Positions 1 to 7,661 of a DNA stretch of 20,315 bases are shown in pieces. Below the pieces are notes generated by a model. It had not been told where the DNA came from. It did no database searches and saw only the letters and a list, made by a program, of their open reading frames with translations. The stretch's first letter is position 1. Each line of letters begins with the position of its first letter. The translations under genes and the position numbers were made by a program. The DNA comes from DATAWZ01 sp036266975 (GTDB taxonomy: Bacteria; Actinomycetota; Thermoleophilia; Solirubrobacterales; Solirubrobacteraceae), in the NCBI GenBank assembly GCA_036266975.1, contig DATAWZ010000114.1:1-20315 (forward strand). The letters are read 5' to 3'.

Positions 1-216
1 GGCGACGGGGTCGTCCGGCCAAACGCCGGAGTCGTCCGCGCCGCGGGTCGGCAGCGCCGTCGGATAGGTGACGACCTCGGCGCTGGCGACGAGGTCGCGA
101 ACGGGGTTGCCGCACACGTAGGTGACGGCGTGGCCGCGCGCGACGAGTTCGTCGACGAGCGCGACATGGGGACGGATGTGGGTCGGTGCGGCGCCGCCGA
201 CGACCAGAATCTGCAT
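1..216 (-). CDS. Glycosyltransferase, MGT/UGT type (N-terminal part only)
   Basis: The reading frame begins with ATG at 216 on the minus strand and runs off the left edge after 72 residues. It opens MQILVVGGAAPTHIRP and continues with LVDELVARGHAVTYVCG. This is the N-terminal Rossmann strand, the G-x-x-x-H-x-x-P loop and the 'L...L..RGH.VT' helix-strand of macrolide/UDP-glucuronosyl-type GT-B glycosyltransferases (GT1), which transfer sugars from nucleotide-sugars to small hydrophobic acceptors. A purine-rich GAGAGG lies about nine bases upstream of the ATG and supports the start. The nucleotide-sugar-binding C-terminal half is outside the window, so acceptor and sugar cannot be inferred. The first domain is diagnostic enough for the fold but not for the substrate. 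Confidence 0.8.
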   Translation of the reverse strand, partial: MQILVVGGAAPTHIRPHVALVDELVARGHAVTYVCGNPVRDLVASAEVVTYPTALPTRGADDSGVWPDDPVA

Positions 217-988
217 GACGAGTTCCTCTCGGTTCGGGTGAACGGCCCGGCGGTCAGCGCCGGGAGCGGGGGCGTGGTCGAGGCCGGCGCTAGAGGAACT
301 CGTGCGGCAACATCTGGTTAACGCTAGCGCGACGCGCCGCCGAATAGCAGCGCCCGCGACCGCTTGCTGATCGACTTACGAGACACCCCGCTTCGCCGGT
401 CAGGCACACATCAAGACGTCGTTCCGGCCCGTCCTCGTCTGCGCGAAAAGCATGCATCTCGCTGGCGAGTGCTTTCGTCATCTCAGACGTCACCGCGCGG
501 ACGATCCCAATGGCGACGGAGCGGTCGTCCGACCCGGCCACGAGGCGCTCGACCGCCGGGGCGATGCCGCGATCGCTCGCTCGGACGGCCGTGTGGACGT
601 GTCCTATGTCTAACGCGCTCGTCCGCCGGATGGCGGCCGGAGGACGAGGGCTCGTCGGCGCCCTTGGTTGGCTACGCGCCCCTCTGGGCGTTTGCCGAGT
701 GTGCGGATCTCACGGCTCCGGCGAGCCTGCCGTGGTTTGAGCCGTACGACTGGTGTGATGCCGCAGCAGCGCCCCGCGACTCGATCGCCGTGCTGCCGCG
801 CGGGCCAGTCCGAGGGCGCGGGCGGCCGGCCCCGGTTGTCCGCCGGGCCCGTGTCGTGACCACGATCGTGCGCTCGGCGGATGAGCGTGGGCCTGCCTTC
901 TGCCCAGCGTGGCGTCGCTGTTCGACACGTCGATGTTCTTGGCTTGTAATGGCGGGTGGCGGGCCGTCCCCCTAGGTTGGTCGTCCTG
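217..988. other. Intergenic region, no confident gene; possible decayed coding sequence
   Basis: This stretch of about 770 bp lies between divergently oriented genes. All open frames are arginine-rich or short and lack initiation signals. A minus-strand segment from about 625 down to 430 has high third-position GC and a protein-like helical composition (for example AVERLVAGSDDRSVAIGIV). It has no plausible start or continuation and could be a remnant. A plus-strand segment around 665-800 also looks weakly coding. I recognise neither. The promoters of both flanking genes must lie here, but no convincing -35/-10 pair was seen. Confidence 0.5.
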
Positions 989-1648
989 GTGAACGCCCCT
1001 GCGCTCGAGGTCTACGGCCGCGCCTTGCAGGATGCCTCGCGCAGCCCGTGTTGGCCGCCGCTGCGCCTCGTCGACGCCGGCGGTCGCGAGCTGGGGCAGG
1101 TGCCCTTGGACCGCTACCTGGGTCAGCCGGGAGCCGAGGAGCGTGCCCTCCTGCTGCGCCTCCCCCCGCCGGTGCTCGACGTCGGTTGTGGCCCGGGGCG
1201 GCACGTGCTCGCCCTCACCGAGCTGGGCATCGACGCGCTGGGTATCGACGTGGCGCCGCTCGCCGTGGCGCTGGCGCGGCGGCGGGGCGCGGACGTGGTC
1301 CGGGCGAGCGTCTTCGGAGCGGTGCCGCGCGCTGGCCGCTGGGGCAGCGCGCTGCTGCTGGACGGCAACGTGGGCATCGGCGCGGACCCGACGGCGCTGC
1401 TGCGTCGAGTCGCCGCGCTCGTCCTCCCCGGTGGCGTGATCGCGGTCGAAGTCGAGGCCCGCCCCGTGCCGGCGACGCAGGTGCCCGTGCGGCTCTGCGC
1501 CGGGCCAGCCGCGAGCGAATGGTTCCGCTGGGGGCGGCTCGACGTGGCCGGGCTCGACGCACTGGCGCTGAGGGCGGGGCTGCGTATCAGCGCCCGGTCC
1601 CGGGTGGGCGCCCGCTGCTTCGCCGAGCTGCGCACCCCGGGGCGATGA
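989..1648 (+). CDS. Class I SAM-dependent methyltransferase
   Basis: The protein has 219 residues. The glycine-rich SAM-binding motif I, VLDVGCGPGRH, is at about residues 62-72. It is followed by a second beta strand ending ALGIDVAP (motif II) and an LLLDGNVGIGADPTALLRR segment that corresponds to the motif around the adenine pocket. The length fits a single Rossmann methyltransferase domain with a short N-terminal extension. The ending, WFRWGRLDVAGLD through GARCFAELR, resembles actinobacterial methyltransferases that sit next to membrane molybdopterin oxidoreductases, as here (4448). The GTG at 989 is chosen because the family begins close to the 'YERAL'-like helix. An ATG at 956 in the same frame would add eleven atypical residues. 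Neither has a good ribosome binding site. The acceptor substrate is unknown. Confidence 0.82.
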   Translation: MNAPALEVYGRALQDASRSPCWPPLRLVDAGGRELGQVPLDRYLGQPGAEERALLLRLPPPVLDVGCGPGRHVLALTELGIDALGIDVAPLAVALARRRGADVVRASVFGAVPRAGRWGSALLLDGNVGIGADPTALLRRVAALVLPGGVIAVEVEARPVPATQVPVRLCAGPAASEWFRWGRLDVAGLDALALRAGLRISARSRVGARCFAELRTPGR

Positions 1649-2064
1649 TGATCTCGCCCGTCCCGCCGTCGCCGGTGATCGGGCTGTCGTGTGGCAGAAC
1701 GAGAGTGACGGGTGCCGGCAGCCAGCGCCCGGCCACCGGAGTGCACGGGCCGCGCGGAGGGGCGATCCATCGGTCCGAGGTCCTCGATGTCGCGTAGGCA
1801 CAGGCCGCTCGGGGGTTTGACGAGGACGGCCGCGTGCTCCCGCATCCCCGACCTTGGCGCGCCGCCGATCCGACCGGTCGCGGGCGTGCGCGGACAGCGG
1901 GTGCCTGTTTCCGGTTCCGTGGTCGCGCGCGGGCCGCGGACTCCCTCCAGCTTGCGTGGGGTGAATTGGCTCGCGCTGGCGCGCTCGCAGACCCCGTGAC
2001 GGCGCGGCGGTGGCGACCACAGGGCGCGCCCGTGCGGATTGCGCCTGGAGCGTTGATCGCGCGA
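1649..2064. other. Intergenic region between convergent genes; possible frameshifted remnant
   Basis: There is no intact gene in these 416 bp between the convergent methyltransferase and lipoprotein genes. On the minus strand, 1842-1765 reads EHAAVLVKPPSGLCLRDIED. After a change of frame, 1770-1650 reads GRWLPAPVTLVLPHDSPITG with high third-position GC, so the two pieces may be one decayed coding region with a frameshift. I do not recognise the product. A 14-bp perfect palindrome (TGATCGCGCGATCA, 2054-2067) ends on the stop codon of the lipoprotein gene. No T-rich tract follows it, so it is not a clear terminator. Confidence 0.4.
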
Positions 2065-3060
2065 TCAGTCAGGATCGATGATCTGCAGGGCACCGCTGGT
2101 ACGCCCCGCGACAAACACACGGCCAGTGGTGCGGTCGACGGCGACAGAGTTCGGCTGAGCCACGGTGGGCCAGCGGTGCACGACACCGGTGCTCCATCCT
2201 CGGGCGGAGAGCTCAACGATCTGGTTGAGGCCCGGCAGCGTCACCCACAGGGTCCTGCGTCGCGGGTCCATCGCGATCCCGTACGGTCCGCCGGGCAGGT
2301 ACAGACGACGAACGAGCTCGAGCGCGGGAGCGAGGGCGAAGATGAGCAGCGCGTCGCCGGCGGTGTCGGCCACGTAGCAGAAGCCCCCGGCGGGCACGCC
2401 CGAGCACACCAGGTGCGTCGGGCCCACGCCGGCCGACACCTGCGCGACCCGACGGAATGTCGACGCCGAATAGAGCTCGAGCACGCGCTCGCGCACCGCG
2501 ACCACGGCCACGCGATCCCCCGGAGCCGCCGCGAGCCCGCCCGGCTGCACGGCGACCGGAAACGTGTCCGCCAGGACGCCGTTGCGGATCACCGACACCG
2601 TGTTAGCGAACTCATCCCCGACGAACCAGGACCCGCCGAGCACCGCGGCGTCGTGCGGTCCCCGGCCGGTCCTCACCTCGGCGACGATCCGTCCGGAGCC
2701 AAGTGAGACGGCCTGCAGGCGACCGATCGATTCTTCCGGCACCAGGAGGGGCCCCCCGGGGCCGGCGAGCGCCAGATGGCGCGCCGCCCCGGCGACGGCA
2801 ACGTCTCGTAGCGTGGCGCCGCTCTCGTTCAGCAGGGCGATTCGGGGCGGGCCGCGCAGCGCGACCGCCACGATCCCGGTGTCCGGATCGACGGCGACGC
2901 CCTCCGGCTGACCGCCGAGCGCGACGAGGTGGCCAGCGGGCGGGGCCGCGAGTGGCGGGGAGACCGCCGGCTCCGCGGCGGGCGGGTACTGCGAGACCTT
3001 CTCCGCTCCGCAGCCGACGAGCACGAGCGCGGAGAGCATGAGCACTAGAGGCACGCGCAC
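2065..3060 (-). CDS. YVTN/YncE-like beta-propeller lipoprotein
   Basis: The protein has 331 residues. The N-terminus MRVPLVLMLSALVLVGC is a short bacterial lipoprotein signal with lipobox L-V-G-C (Cys17), followed by a proline/alanine linker. The rest is a chain of beta-propeller blades: repeated 'P.GVAVDP.TG...VA' strands such as PEGVAVDPDTGIVAVA, NSVAVDRTTGRVFVAG and PYGIAMDPRRRTLWV. These are typical of YVTN/SMP-30/NHL-like six- or seven-blade propellers. It is predicted to be anchored to the outer face of the cytoplasmic membrane; such proteins bind ligands or act as accessory proteins rather than having a predictable catalytic activity. GTG at 3060 is preferred because it leaves an arginine before the hydrophobic stretch. 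Longer in-frame starts would run into the divergent gene at 3092 and bury the signal. It faces a membrane glycosyltransferase across a gap of about 30 bp, so the two may share a promoter region. Confidence 0.85.
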   Translation of the reverse strand: MRVPLVLMLSALVLVGCGAEKVSQYPPAAEPAVSPPLAAPPAGHLVALGGQPEGVAVDPDTGIVAVALRGPPRIALLNESGATLRDVAVAGAARHLALAGPGGPLLVPEESIGRLQAVSLGSGRIVAEVRTGRGPHDAAVLGGSWFVGDEFANTVSVIRNGVLADTFPVAVQPGGLAAAPGDRVAVVAVRERVLELYSASTFRRVAQVSAGVGPTHLVCSGVPAGGFCYVADTAGDALLIFALAPALELVRRLYLPGGPYGIAMDPRRRTLWVTLPGLNQIVELSARGWSTGVVHRWPTVAQPNSVAVDRTTGRVFVAGRTSGALQIIDPD

Positions 3061-3091
3061 GTCGAGAGCATGGCAGCGGTCGATCGCCGCG

Positions 3092-4372
3092 GTGGCCCGC
3101 GGCTCGACTGTTTCGCAAGTCGTCACCGCGATGGCGTTCGCGACCGTCGCCATCGGGCTGACGATCCATGCGCTCTCGGGCGGACTTGCGGCCGGGGCAC
3201 CACCGTTCATCTCGGCGTGGCATCCGCGGATCCGCCCGCTGGCCGCGGTCTCCCTGGCCGTGCTCGCCGCGGCCGTCCCGCTCTCGCCGTTGATGACAGG
3301 GATCCGCTCGCGATCGCTGTTCGCCGCCTGCGCGTTCGTGCTCGCGCTGGTCCTCGGGCTCGCGCTCAACCTCGCGCGCGAGGGTGTCCACGGCTGGTAC
3401 GCGGTCTTCGACACCTCCCCGCACGGCTCGTTCGAGGCACCCAACGAATACCTGCCCTCGCTGACCGCGCTCACCTACGGTCCCCAGTTCTTCCTCGGCC
3501 ACTTTGCGCAACTCGTCCCGTCGCTGACGATCAACGGGGCCGGCCACCCTCCCGGCCTTCTGCTCACGATGGACGCGTTGCACCTGCGCAGCGCGCAGCG
3601 CCTGGCGGCGTTCTGCATCGTGGTCGGCGCGCTGAGCACGCCGCTGGCCTACCTGCTCGCGCGTGAACTGCTCGACGAGGAGCGTGCGCGTATCGCTGCG
3701 CTGTTCACCGCATTCGCGCCGTCCGTGCTGCTGGACGGCACGGTGTCCGCCGACGCCGTCTACATGACGCTCGGGATGGCGACCGCGGCGCTGCTCGTCT
3801 CGCGGCGGGCGAGCGTGCGGGTGGCGGGCGCCGCGATGGCGGCGATCGGCGGGTTCTTCTCCTACCTGTTGCTCGCCATCCCGGTCTGGGCGGCGCTGGT
3901 CGTCCTCGCTCGCTGCGGCTGGCGAGCCGCGCTCGGCGTTTGCGTGACCTGCGGGTTAGCGGTCCTCGCGCTCAACGGCGGGCTCGCGCTCGCGGTCGGC
4001 TACGACCCGATCGGCGCGCTACGGGCCACCGGCGACGTCTATCGAAACAGCCTCGCGCTCAGCCGTCCCTACGCATACTGGGTGTTCGGCTCACCGACGG
4101 CCTGGGGCGTCATGATGGGACTGCCCACCGCGGCCCTGGCGTTGCGCGCGGCCTCCCGGCGCGACCCCGGTGCGCTCGCGCTCGCCGCCGTCGTGATCGT
4201 CTCCGCCGTGCTCGGGTTCTCCAAGGCCGAGACCGAGCGGATATGGCTGCCGTACGTCCCGCTCGCCTGCGTCGCCGCCGCGTCGGCCGCGCCCACGCGC
4301 CTGCGGCCGATCCTCGCCGCGCTCGCCGGGCAGGCGCTGCTCGTGGAGATCCTGCTGGACACGATCTGGTGA
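3092..4372 (+). CDS. Polytopic membrane protein, GT-C (GT39/ArnT-like) glycosyltransferase
   Basis: About 426 residues, with roughly ten to eleven hydrophobic helices, for example VVTAMAFATVAIGLTIHAL near the N-terminus and FFSYLLLAIPVWAALVVLAR in the middle. The first large extracytoplasmic loop carries GWYAVFDTSPHGSFEAPNEY with acidic residues and then NGAGHPPGLLL (His at about residue 152). An 'HPPG' motif after the first long loop is typical of dolichyl-/polyprenyl-phosphate-sugar dependent GT-C enzymes of the GT39/ArnT group, which move sugars from a lipid carrier on the outer face of the membrane. The start is uncertain: GTG 3092 avoids overlap with the divergent lipoprotein, while ATG 3038 and ATG 3131 are in the same frame. 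The ATG at 3038 has a GGAG only three bases away. Acceptor unknown; a lipid, surface glycan or protein is possible. Confidence 0.75.
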   Translation: MARGSTVSQVVTAMAFATVAIGLTIHALSGGLAAGAPPFISAWHPRIRPLAAVSLAVLAAAVPLSPLMTGIRSRSLFAACAFVLALVLGLALNLAREGVHGWYAVFDTSPHGSFEAPNEYLPSLTALTYGPQFFLGHFAQLVPSLTINGAGHPPGLLLTMDALHLRSAQRLAAFCIVVGALSTPLAYLLARELLDEERARIAALFTAFAPSVLLDGTVSADAVYMTLGMATAALLVSRRASVRVAGAAMAAIGGFFSYLLLAIPVWAALVVLARCGWRAALGVCVTCGLAVLALNGGLALAVGYDPIGALRATGDVYRNSLALSRPYAYWVFGSPTAWGVMMGLPTAALALRAASRRDPGALALAAVVIVSAVLGFSKAETERIWLPYVPLACVAAASAAPTRLRPILAALAGQALLVEILLDTIW

Positions 4373-4447
4373 CGAACACGCTTACGGGACCATTACGGTG
4401 GCCGCTGCACGCGCCGCTGCAAGCGACGGGAGCGGCATGCTCTGAGC

Positions 4448-5725
4448 GTGCTCCCCCGGCTTTCGCGCCCTGTGCCGCTTCCCCCGCCGGCCCGCCCGAC
4501 GTTCTGGCGCAGTCCGCTGCGCGGGCCGTGGCTGACCGCCGTCCTGGGCTCGGTCCTGCTCGTCGGGCTGACGATCGTCGCGCTCACTGGGCTCGTGTCC
4601 TACGCCGCCTACGACCCGCGGCTCGCGGGCAACGACCTGACGCCCGGTCACGGGCTGCTGGGCTTCTACCTGTTCAACTGGCCGACGCACCCGAGCTGGC
4701 TGTACGCCGCCACCCAGGGGACCCACGTGACACTGGGAATCGTGCTGGTGCCCGTGGTCCTGGCGAAGTTGTGGTCGGTGATCCCGCGCCTGTTCGAGTT
4801 CCCGCCGCTGCGCTCGCCGGCCCACGCCCTCGAGCGCCTGAGCACCGCGTTCCTGGTCGGCGGGGTGCTGTTCGAGTTCGCGACCGGGATCGTGAACGTA
4901 CAGGTCTACTACCCGTTTCACTTCTCCTTCTACACCGCCCACTTCTACGGGGCCTGGGTGTTCATCTCGGCGTTCGTGGTGCACGCGGCGATCAAGCTGC
5001 CCGCGGTTCGCCGGGCGTATCGCGTACGCGGGGTGCTGAGTCCGCTGCTCGACGACCTCGCGAGCACGAAGCCCGAGCCCCGCACGGAGGGCAGCCTGGT
5101 CGCGGTGGCACCGTCCGAGCCAACGCTGTCCCGGCGCGGCCTACTCGCGCTGGTCGGGAGCGGGTCTCTGGCGCTGCTGGTCGTGACCGTGGGGCAGTCG
5201 GCGGGCGGCCCGCTGAGACGTATCGCGCTGCTCGCACCACACGGCCGTGGGGAGGGCGACGGGCCTAACGGCTTCCAGGTCAACAAGACGGCCGCGGCCG
5301 TCGGGATCACCGGCGCGCACACCGGTCCCGCCTGGCGGCTGCGGATCGCCGGCACGCGCACGCGCACGCTCTCGCGCACCGAGTTGCTCGCGCTGCCCCA
5401 GCATCACGCGAGCCTGCCGATCGCGTGCGTGGAAGGGTGGTCGACCACCCAACACTGGAGCGGCGTGCGTCTACGGGACCTCGCCGCGCTCGCCGGAGTG
5501 AGCGAGCCGTCAAGCGCGATGGTCAAGTCGATCCAGAAGCGCGGCGTGTTCAGCCACGCGACCCTCAGCGGCGAACAGGTCCTCGACGAGCGCTCACTGC
5601 TCGCATTGCACGTCAACGGAGTCGAACTCTCGCTCGATCATGGATTTCCCGCACGCATCATCATCCCCGGCGCGCCCGGCGTTCACCAGACCAAATGGGT
5701 CGGCGAGATCCAGTTTCAGGCATGA
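4448..5725 (+). CDS. Membrane molybdopterin-dependent oxidoreductase: cytochrome-b-like domain fused to a sulfite-oxidase-fold domain
   Basis: The protein has 425 residues in two parts. Residues 1-190 contain about four transmembrane helices with histidines placed as in di-haem b-type subunits (GTHVTLG, FYTAHFYGAW, FVVHAAIKLP). Residues 225-248 read LSRRGLLALVG followed by a hydrophobic stretch: a twin-arginine (R229-R230) motif in the middle of the chain, suggesting Tat-dependent export of what follows. Residues 290-425 are an oxidoreductase molybdopterin-binding domain. The probable Mo-ligating cysteine is C327 in PIACVEGWST, and the domain ends GVHQTKWVGEIQF. The likely role is a periplasm-side reductase or oxidase exchanging electrons with the quinone pool through the b haems, as in MsrPQ, here in one chain. 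Start GTG 4448, 75 bp after the preceding gene. Its stop overlaps the next start (ATGA). The substrate is not evident. Confidence 0.87.
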   Translation: MLPRLSRPVPLPPPARPTFWRSPLRGPWLTAVLGSVLLVGLTIVALTGLVSYAAYDPRLAGNDLTPGHGLLGFYLFNWPTHPSWLYAATQGTHVTLGIVLVPVVLAKLWSVIPRLFEFPPLRSPAHALERLSTAFLVGGVLFEFATGIVNVQVYYPFHFSFYTAHFYGAWVFISAFVVHAAIKLPAVRRAYRVRGVLSPLLDDLASTKPEPRTEGSLVAVAPSEPTLSRRGLLALVGSGSLALLVVTVGQSAGGPLRRIALLAPHGRGEGDGPNGFQVNKTAAAVGITGAHTGPAWRLRIAGTRTRTLSRTELLALPQHHASLPIACVEGWSTTQHWSGVRLRDLAALAGVSEPSSAMVKSIQKRGVFSHATLSGEQVLDERSLLALHVNGVELSLDHGFPARIIIPGAPGVHQTKWVGEIQFQA

Positions 5726-6219
5726 TCGCACCCCGACCGAGTCCGCGACGCGTAGTAGCCGGCTGGCGGCGCCTGTACGGCGCATCGCCGCTACAGCTCG
5801 TGGCCCTGCTCGCGAGCCTCGCGCTCAGCGCCTACGCCGCGAGCAAACTGCTCGCCGGCGCTCACCTCATAAACACCCTGGCCTGGTTCGGCCTCGCGCT
5901 GATCGGTCACGATCTGGTCCTGCTGCCCCTCTACTCCGCGCTGAACGTGATCGCAAGCCGCGCCGTCAACACGCGCGCGGCGAGCACCATCAACTATCTC
6001 CGCGCGCCCGCGGCGATCAGCGGCCTGCTGCTGCTCGTCTACTTCCCCTCAATCCTCGGCCTCAACCACGCCAACTACCGCGCCGACACCGGGCTCAACG
6101 GCGGCGTCTACCTCGGCCGGTGGCTGCTGATCACCGCCGGCCTGTTCACCCTCGCCGGCATCGCCGGCGCCCTGCAGCTCCGTCGCCATGCGGCCCGCCG
6201 GGGCCAAGCCGCCGAGTGA
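5722..6219 (+). CDS. Small four-helix integral membrane protein
   Basis: 165 residues. The ATG at 5722 overlaps the stop of the oxidoreductase as ATGA, so the two are translationally coupled. After a basic N-terminus (PRPSPRRVVAGWRRLYG, cytoplasmic by the positive-inside rule) there are four hydrophobic helices: LVALLASLALSAYAASKLL, then a segment around NTLAWFGLALIGHDLVLLP, then ISGLLLLVYFPSILGL, and last LLITAGLFTLAGIAGALQL. The histidine in LIGHDLVLLP and the one in LNHANYR are the only intramembrane or near-membrane candidates for cofactor contacts. I do not recognise a named family. Coupling to the molybdoenzyme suggests a partner subunit or assembly factor, but that is inference from context only. 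Confidence 0.78.
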   Translation: MIAPRPSPRRVVAGWRRLYGASPLQLVALLASLALSAYAASKLLAGAHLINTLAWFGLALIGHDLVLLPLYSALNVIASRAVNTRAASTINYLRAPAAISGLLLLVYFPSILGLNHANYRADTGLNGGVYLGRWLLITAGLFTLAGIAGALQLRRHAARRGQAAE

Positions 6220-6463
6220 CAGGCCCCTCACCACCGCGCGCCCCACGGCCGTCACGCTCGACGCCGTCGCATCCCGCCGACCGCGGGTCCGCGTCAGCAG
6301 GCCCGCCGGGGGAACGACTCGGCGACCGCGACTGCCGAGATCGACCCCACCACCCGCACGGCCGACACCGTCGGATGAAGTCGTGGCCGGTCTTCGCTCG
6401 TGCGCCTGCGGCGCTCCACGTCTGGTGGGCGCGCGGTGCTAACGCTTTACGGTCAGGGTCCTG

Positions 6464-7420
6464 GTGGCGGGCGCCCGCCTCGCGACGGTCGGCAGCGACG
6501 CCTCGCAGGGGACGGTCTATGCGTTCAGCGAGCCCGCGGGTGGGTGGGCGAGCGCAACTCCCGCCCAGGCGAAGCTGACGGCCTCAGACGGCGCCGCGGG
6601 GGACCAGCTCGGCTTGTCGGTGGCAGTATCCGGGGACGGCGGAACGGCGGTCGCCGGCTCGGCGGCGAAGATCGGCAGCAACGCCGGTCAAGGGGCGGCG
6701 TACGTATTCCGGTCGAGCTCCGCTAGCCCGGGCTTGTCGGTGTCGGCGCCGTCGTCCGGCACGGCGGGCAGCACGATCTCGGCCGTGTCGGGAAGTCTGT
6801 CTTCGGGGTCTTCGCCGTCGGGGACGATCACGTTCCGGGTGTTCGGGCCGCAGTCCTCGGCGCCTACGTCGTGCGCGTCGGGTGCTACCACGGTGGGGAC
6901 CGCCAGCGTCTCCGGCAATGGGAGCTATGGCCCGTCGGTTGGCTTTACGCCGCCGAGCGCAGGCAACTACTGGTGGTATGCGAGCTACGGCGGGGACACC
7001 AAGAACAACACGGCCGCGTCTGCGTGCGGGGCATCGATGGCTGAGACGGTCGTCACTGCCCGTCCGCCGAACACGGCGGCGCCCGCGCCCCCGGCAAAGG
7101 CGCCTCCGGCGGCGTGTCACAGCGCGCGCTCGATCACGCTGCACGTCTACCTGCCCCGTCGCGAGCGGCTGCGGTCGGCGACGATCGCGCTGAACGGCAA
7201 GCGCGCGAAGACGCTCAAGCACGGCCGACGCAGGGTCACGATCTCGCTGACCGGCGCCGCGGCGGGCACGTACACGGTGACGATCAGGGCGACCACGACC
7301 AACGGGCGGCACCTGTCCGGGCGCCGTGTCTACCACACGTGCCTGAATGTGCCGCTGGCCGGGCACGACTCGCTGGTCGTGCGCGCCTTGACCGCCGGTA
7401 GGCCCGGCCAGCGCGCGTGA
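6464..7420 (+). CDS. 5'-truncated FG-GAP/Ig-like surface protein (probable gene remnant)
   Basis: The open frame starts right after a TAA at 6440-6442, and the first possible start is GTG 6464. The first residues, VAGARLATVGSDASQGTVYAF, are already inside an FG-GAP (integrin-alpha-like) repeat. A second repeat contains LTASDGAAGDQLGLSVAVSGD and GSNAGQGAAYVF. An Ig-like domain follows (about residues 85-195, ending in a YWWYASYGGD-type strand), then a proline/alanine linker and a C-terminal domain (ITLHVYLPRRERLRSATIALNGK). From memory, that last domain resembles the tails of many Solirubrobacterales extracellular proteins. Complete FG-GAP propellers have seven blades and a signal peptide; here there is neither, and nothing upstream in any frame restores them. 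The gene therefore looks cut at its 5' end and is probably not expressed as a secreted protein. Confidence 0.7.
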   Translation: MAGARLATVGSDASQGTVYAFSEPAGGWASATPAQAKLTASDGAAGDQLGLSVAVSGDGGTAVAGSAAKIGSNAGQGAAYVFRSSSASPGLSVSAPSSGTAGSTISAVSGSLSSGSSPSGTITFRVFGPQSSAPTSCASGATTVGTASVSGNGSYGPSVGFTPPSAGNYWWYASYGGDTKNNTAASACGASMAETVVTARPPNTAAPAPPAKAPPAACHSARSITLHVYLPRRERLRSATIALNGKRAKTLKHGRRRVTISLTGAAAGTYTVTIRATTTNGRHLSGRRVYHTCLNVPLAGHDSLVVRALTAGRPGQRA

Positions 7421-7661
7421 GACGCCGCTCCAGTTGCCCACCGCCGCCGCTCGCCCCGGTGCGCGCCGCCGAGCGGACCCAACCGCAAGCGAGGCGATCG
7501 GTCAGGCGCTGGCGTCGACGCCCTCTTCGAGTGGGACTCGACTAATTTGGGAGCAGCAGGTCGCGGGGTTCAAATTCCGCCCCCCGGTTCGGACGCGGTC
7601 TACGGACTGGACGGGTCCGCACGGCACCCCTCGGGCCCGCGGGCGTTGGCTGCGCGGTCGG
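7421..7661. other. Gap with a tRNA 3'-end-like sequence
   Basis: No protein gene was found. Around 7566-7580 the sequence GGGGTTCAAATTCCGCC matches the T-loop consensus (GTTCRAN) of tRNAs. Only three of the five T-stem pairs can form, and no acceptor, D or anticodon arms could be assembled around it. It is at most a degenerate tRNA fragment, such as integrating elements leave at attachment sites. No terminator was recognised for either flanking gene. Confidence 0.25.

Noticed and set aside
710..2020. Long minus-strand open frame opposite the methyltransferase gene
   Set aside because: Arginine/histidine/glutamine-rich shadow of the GC-biased codons of the plus-strand methyltransferase; no domain and no start signal.
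2054..2067. Perfect palindrome TGATCGCGCGATCA at the end of the lipoprotein gene
   Set aside because: Fourteen bases built from CG/GATC words are expected occasionally in such DNA; no loop or T-tract, so neither a terminator nor a clear operator.
1834..2706. Plus-strand 290-codon frame opposite the lipoprotein
   Set aside because: Low-complexity R/H/G-rich shadow of the propeller gene, with no initiation signal.
3061..3474. N-terminal extension of the propeller lipoprotein
   Set aside because: It lies antisense to the GT-C membrane protein, and the lipobox signal at GTG 3060 marks the real start.
4373..4447. Promoter-like TTACGG repeats in the gap before the molybdoenzyme gene
   Set aside because: No plausible -10/-35 spacing; co-transcription with the upstream gene is simpler.
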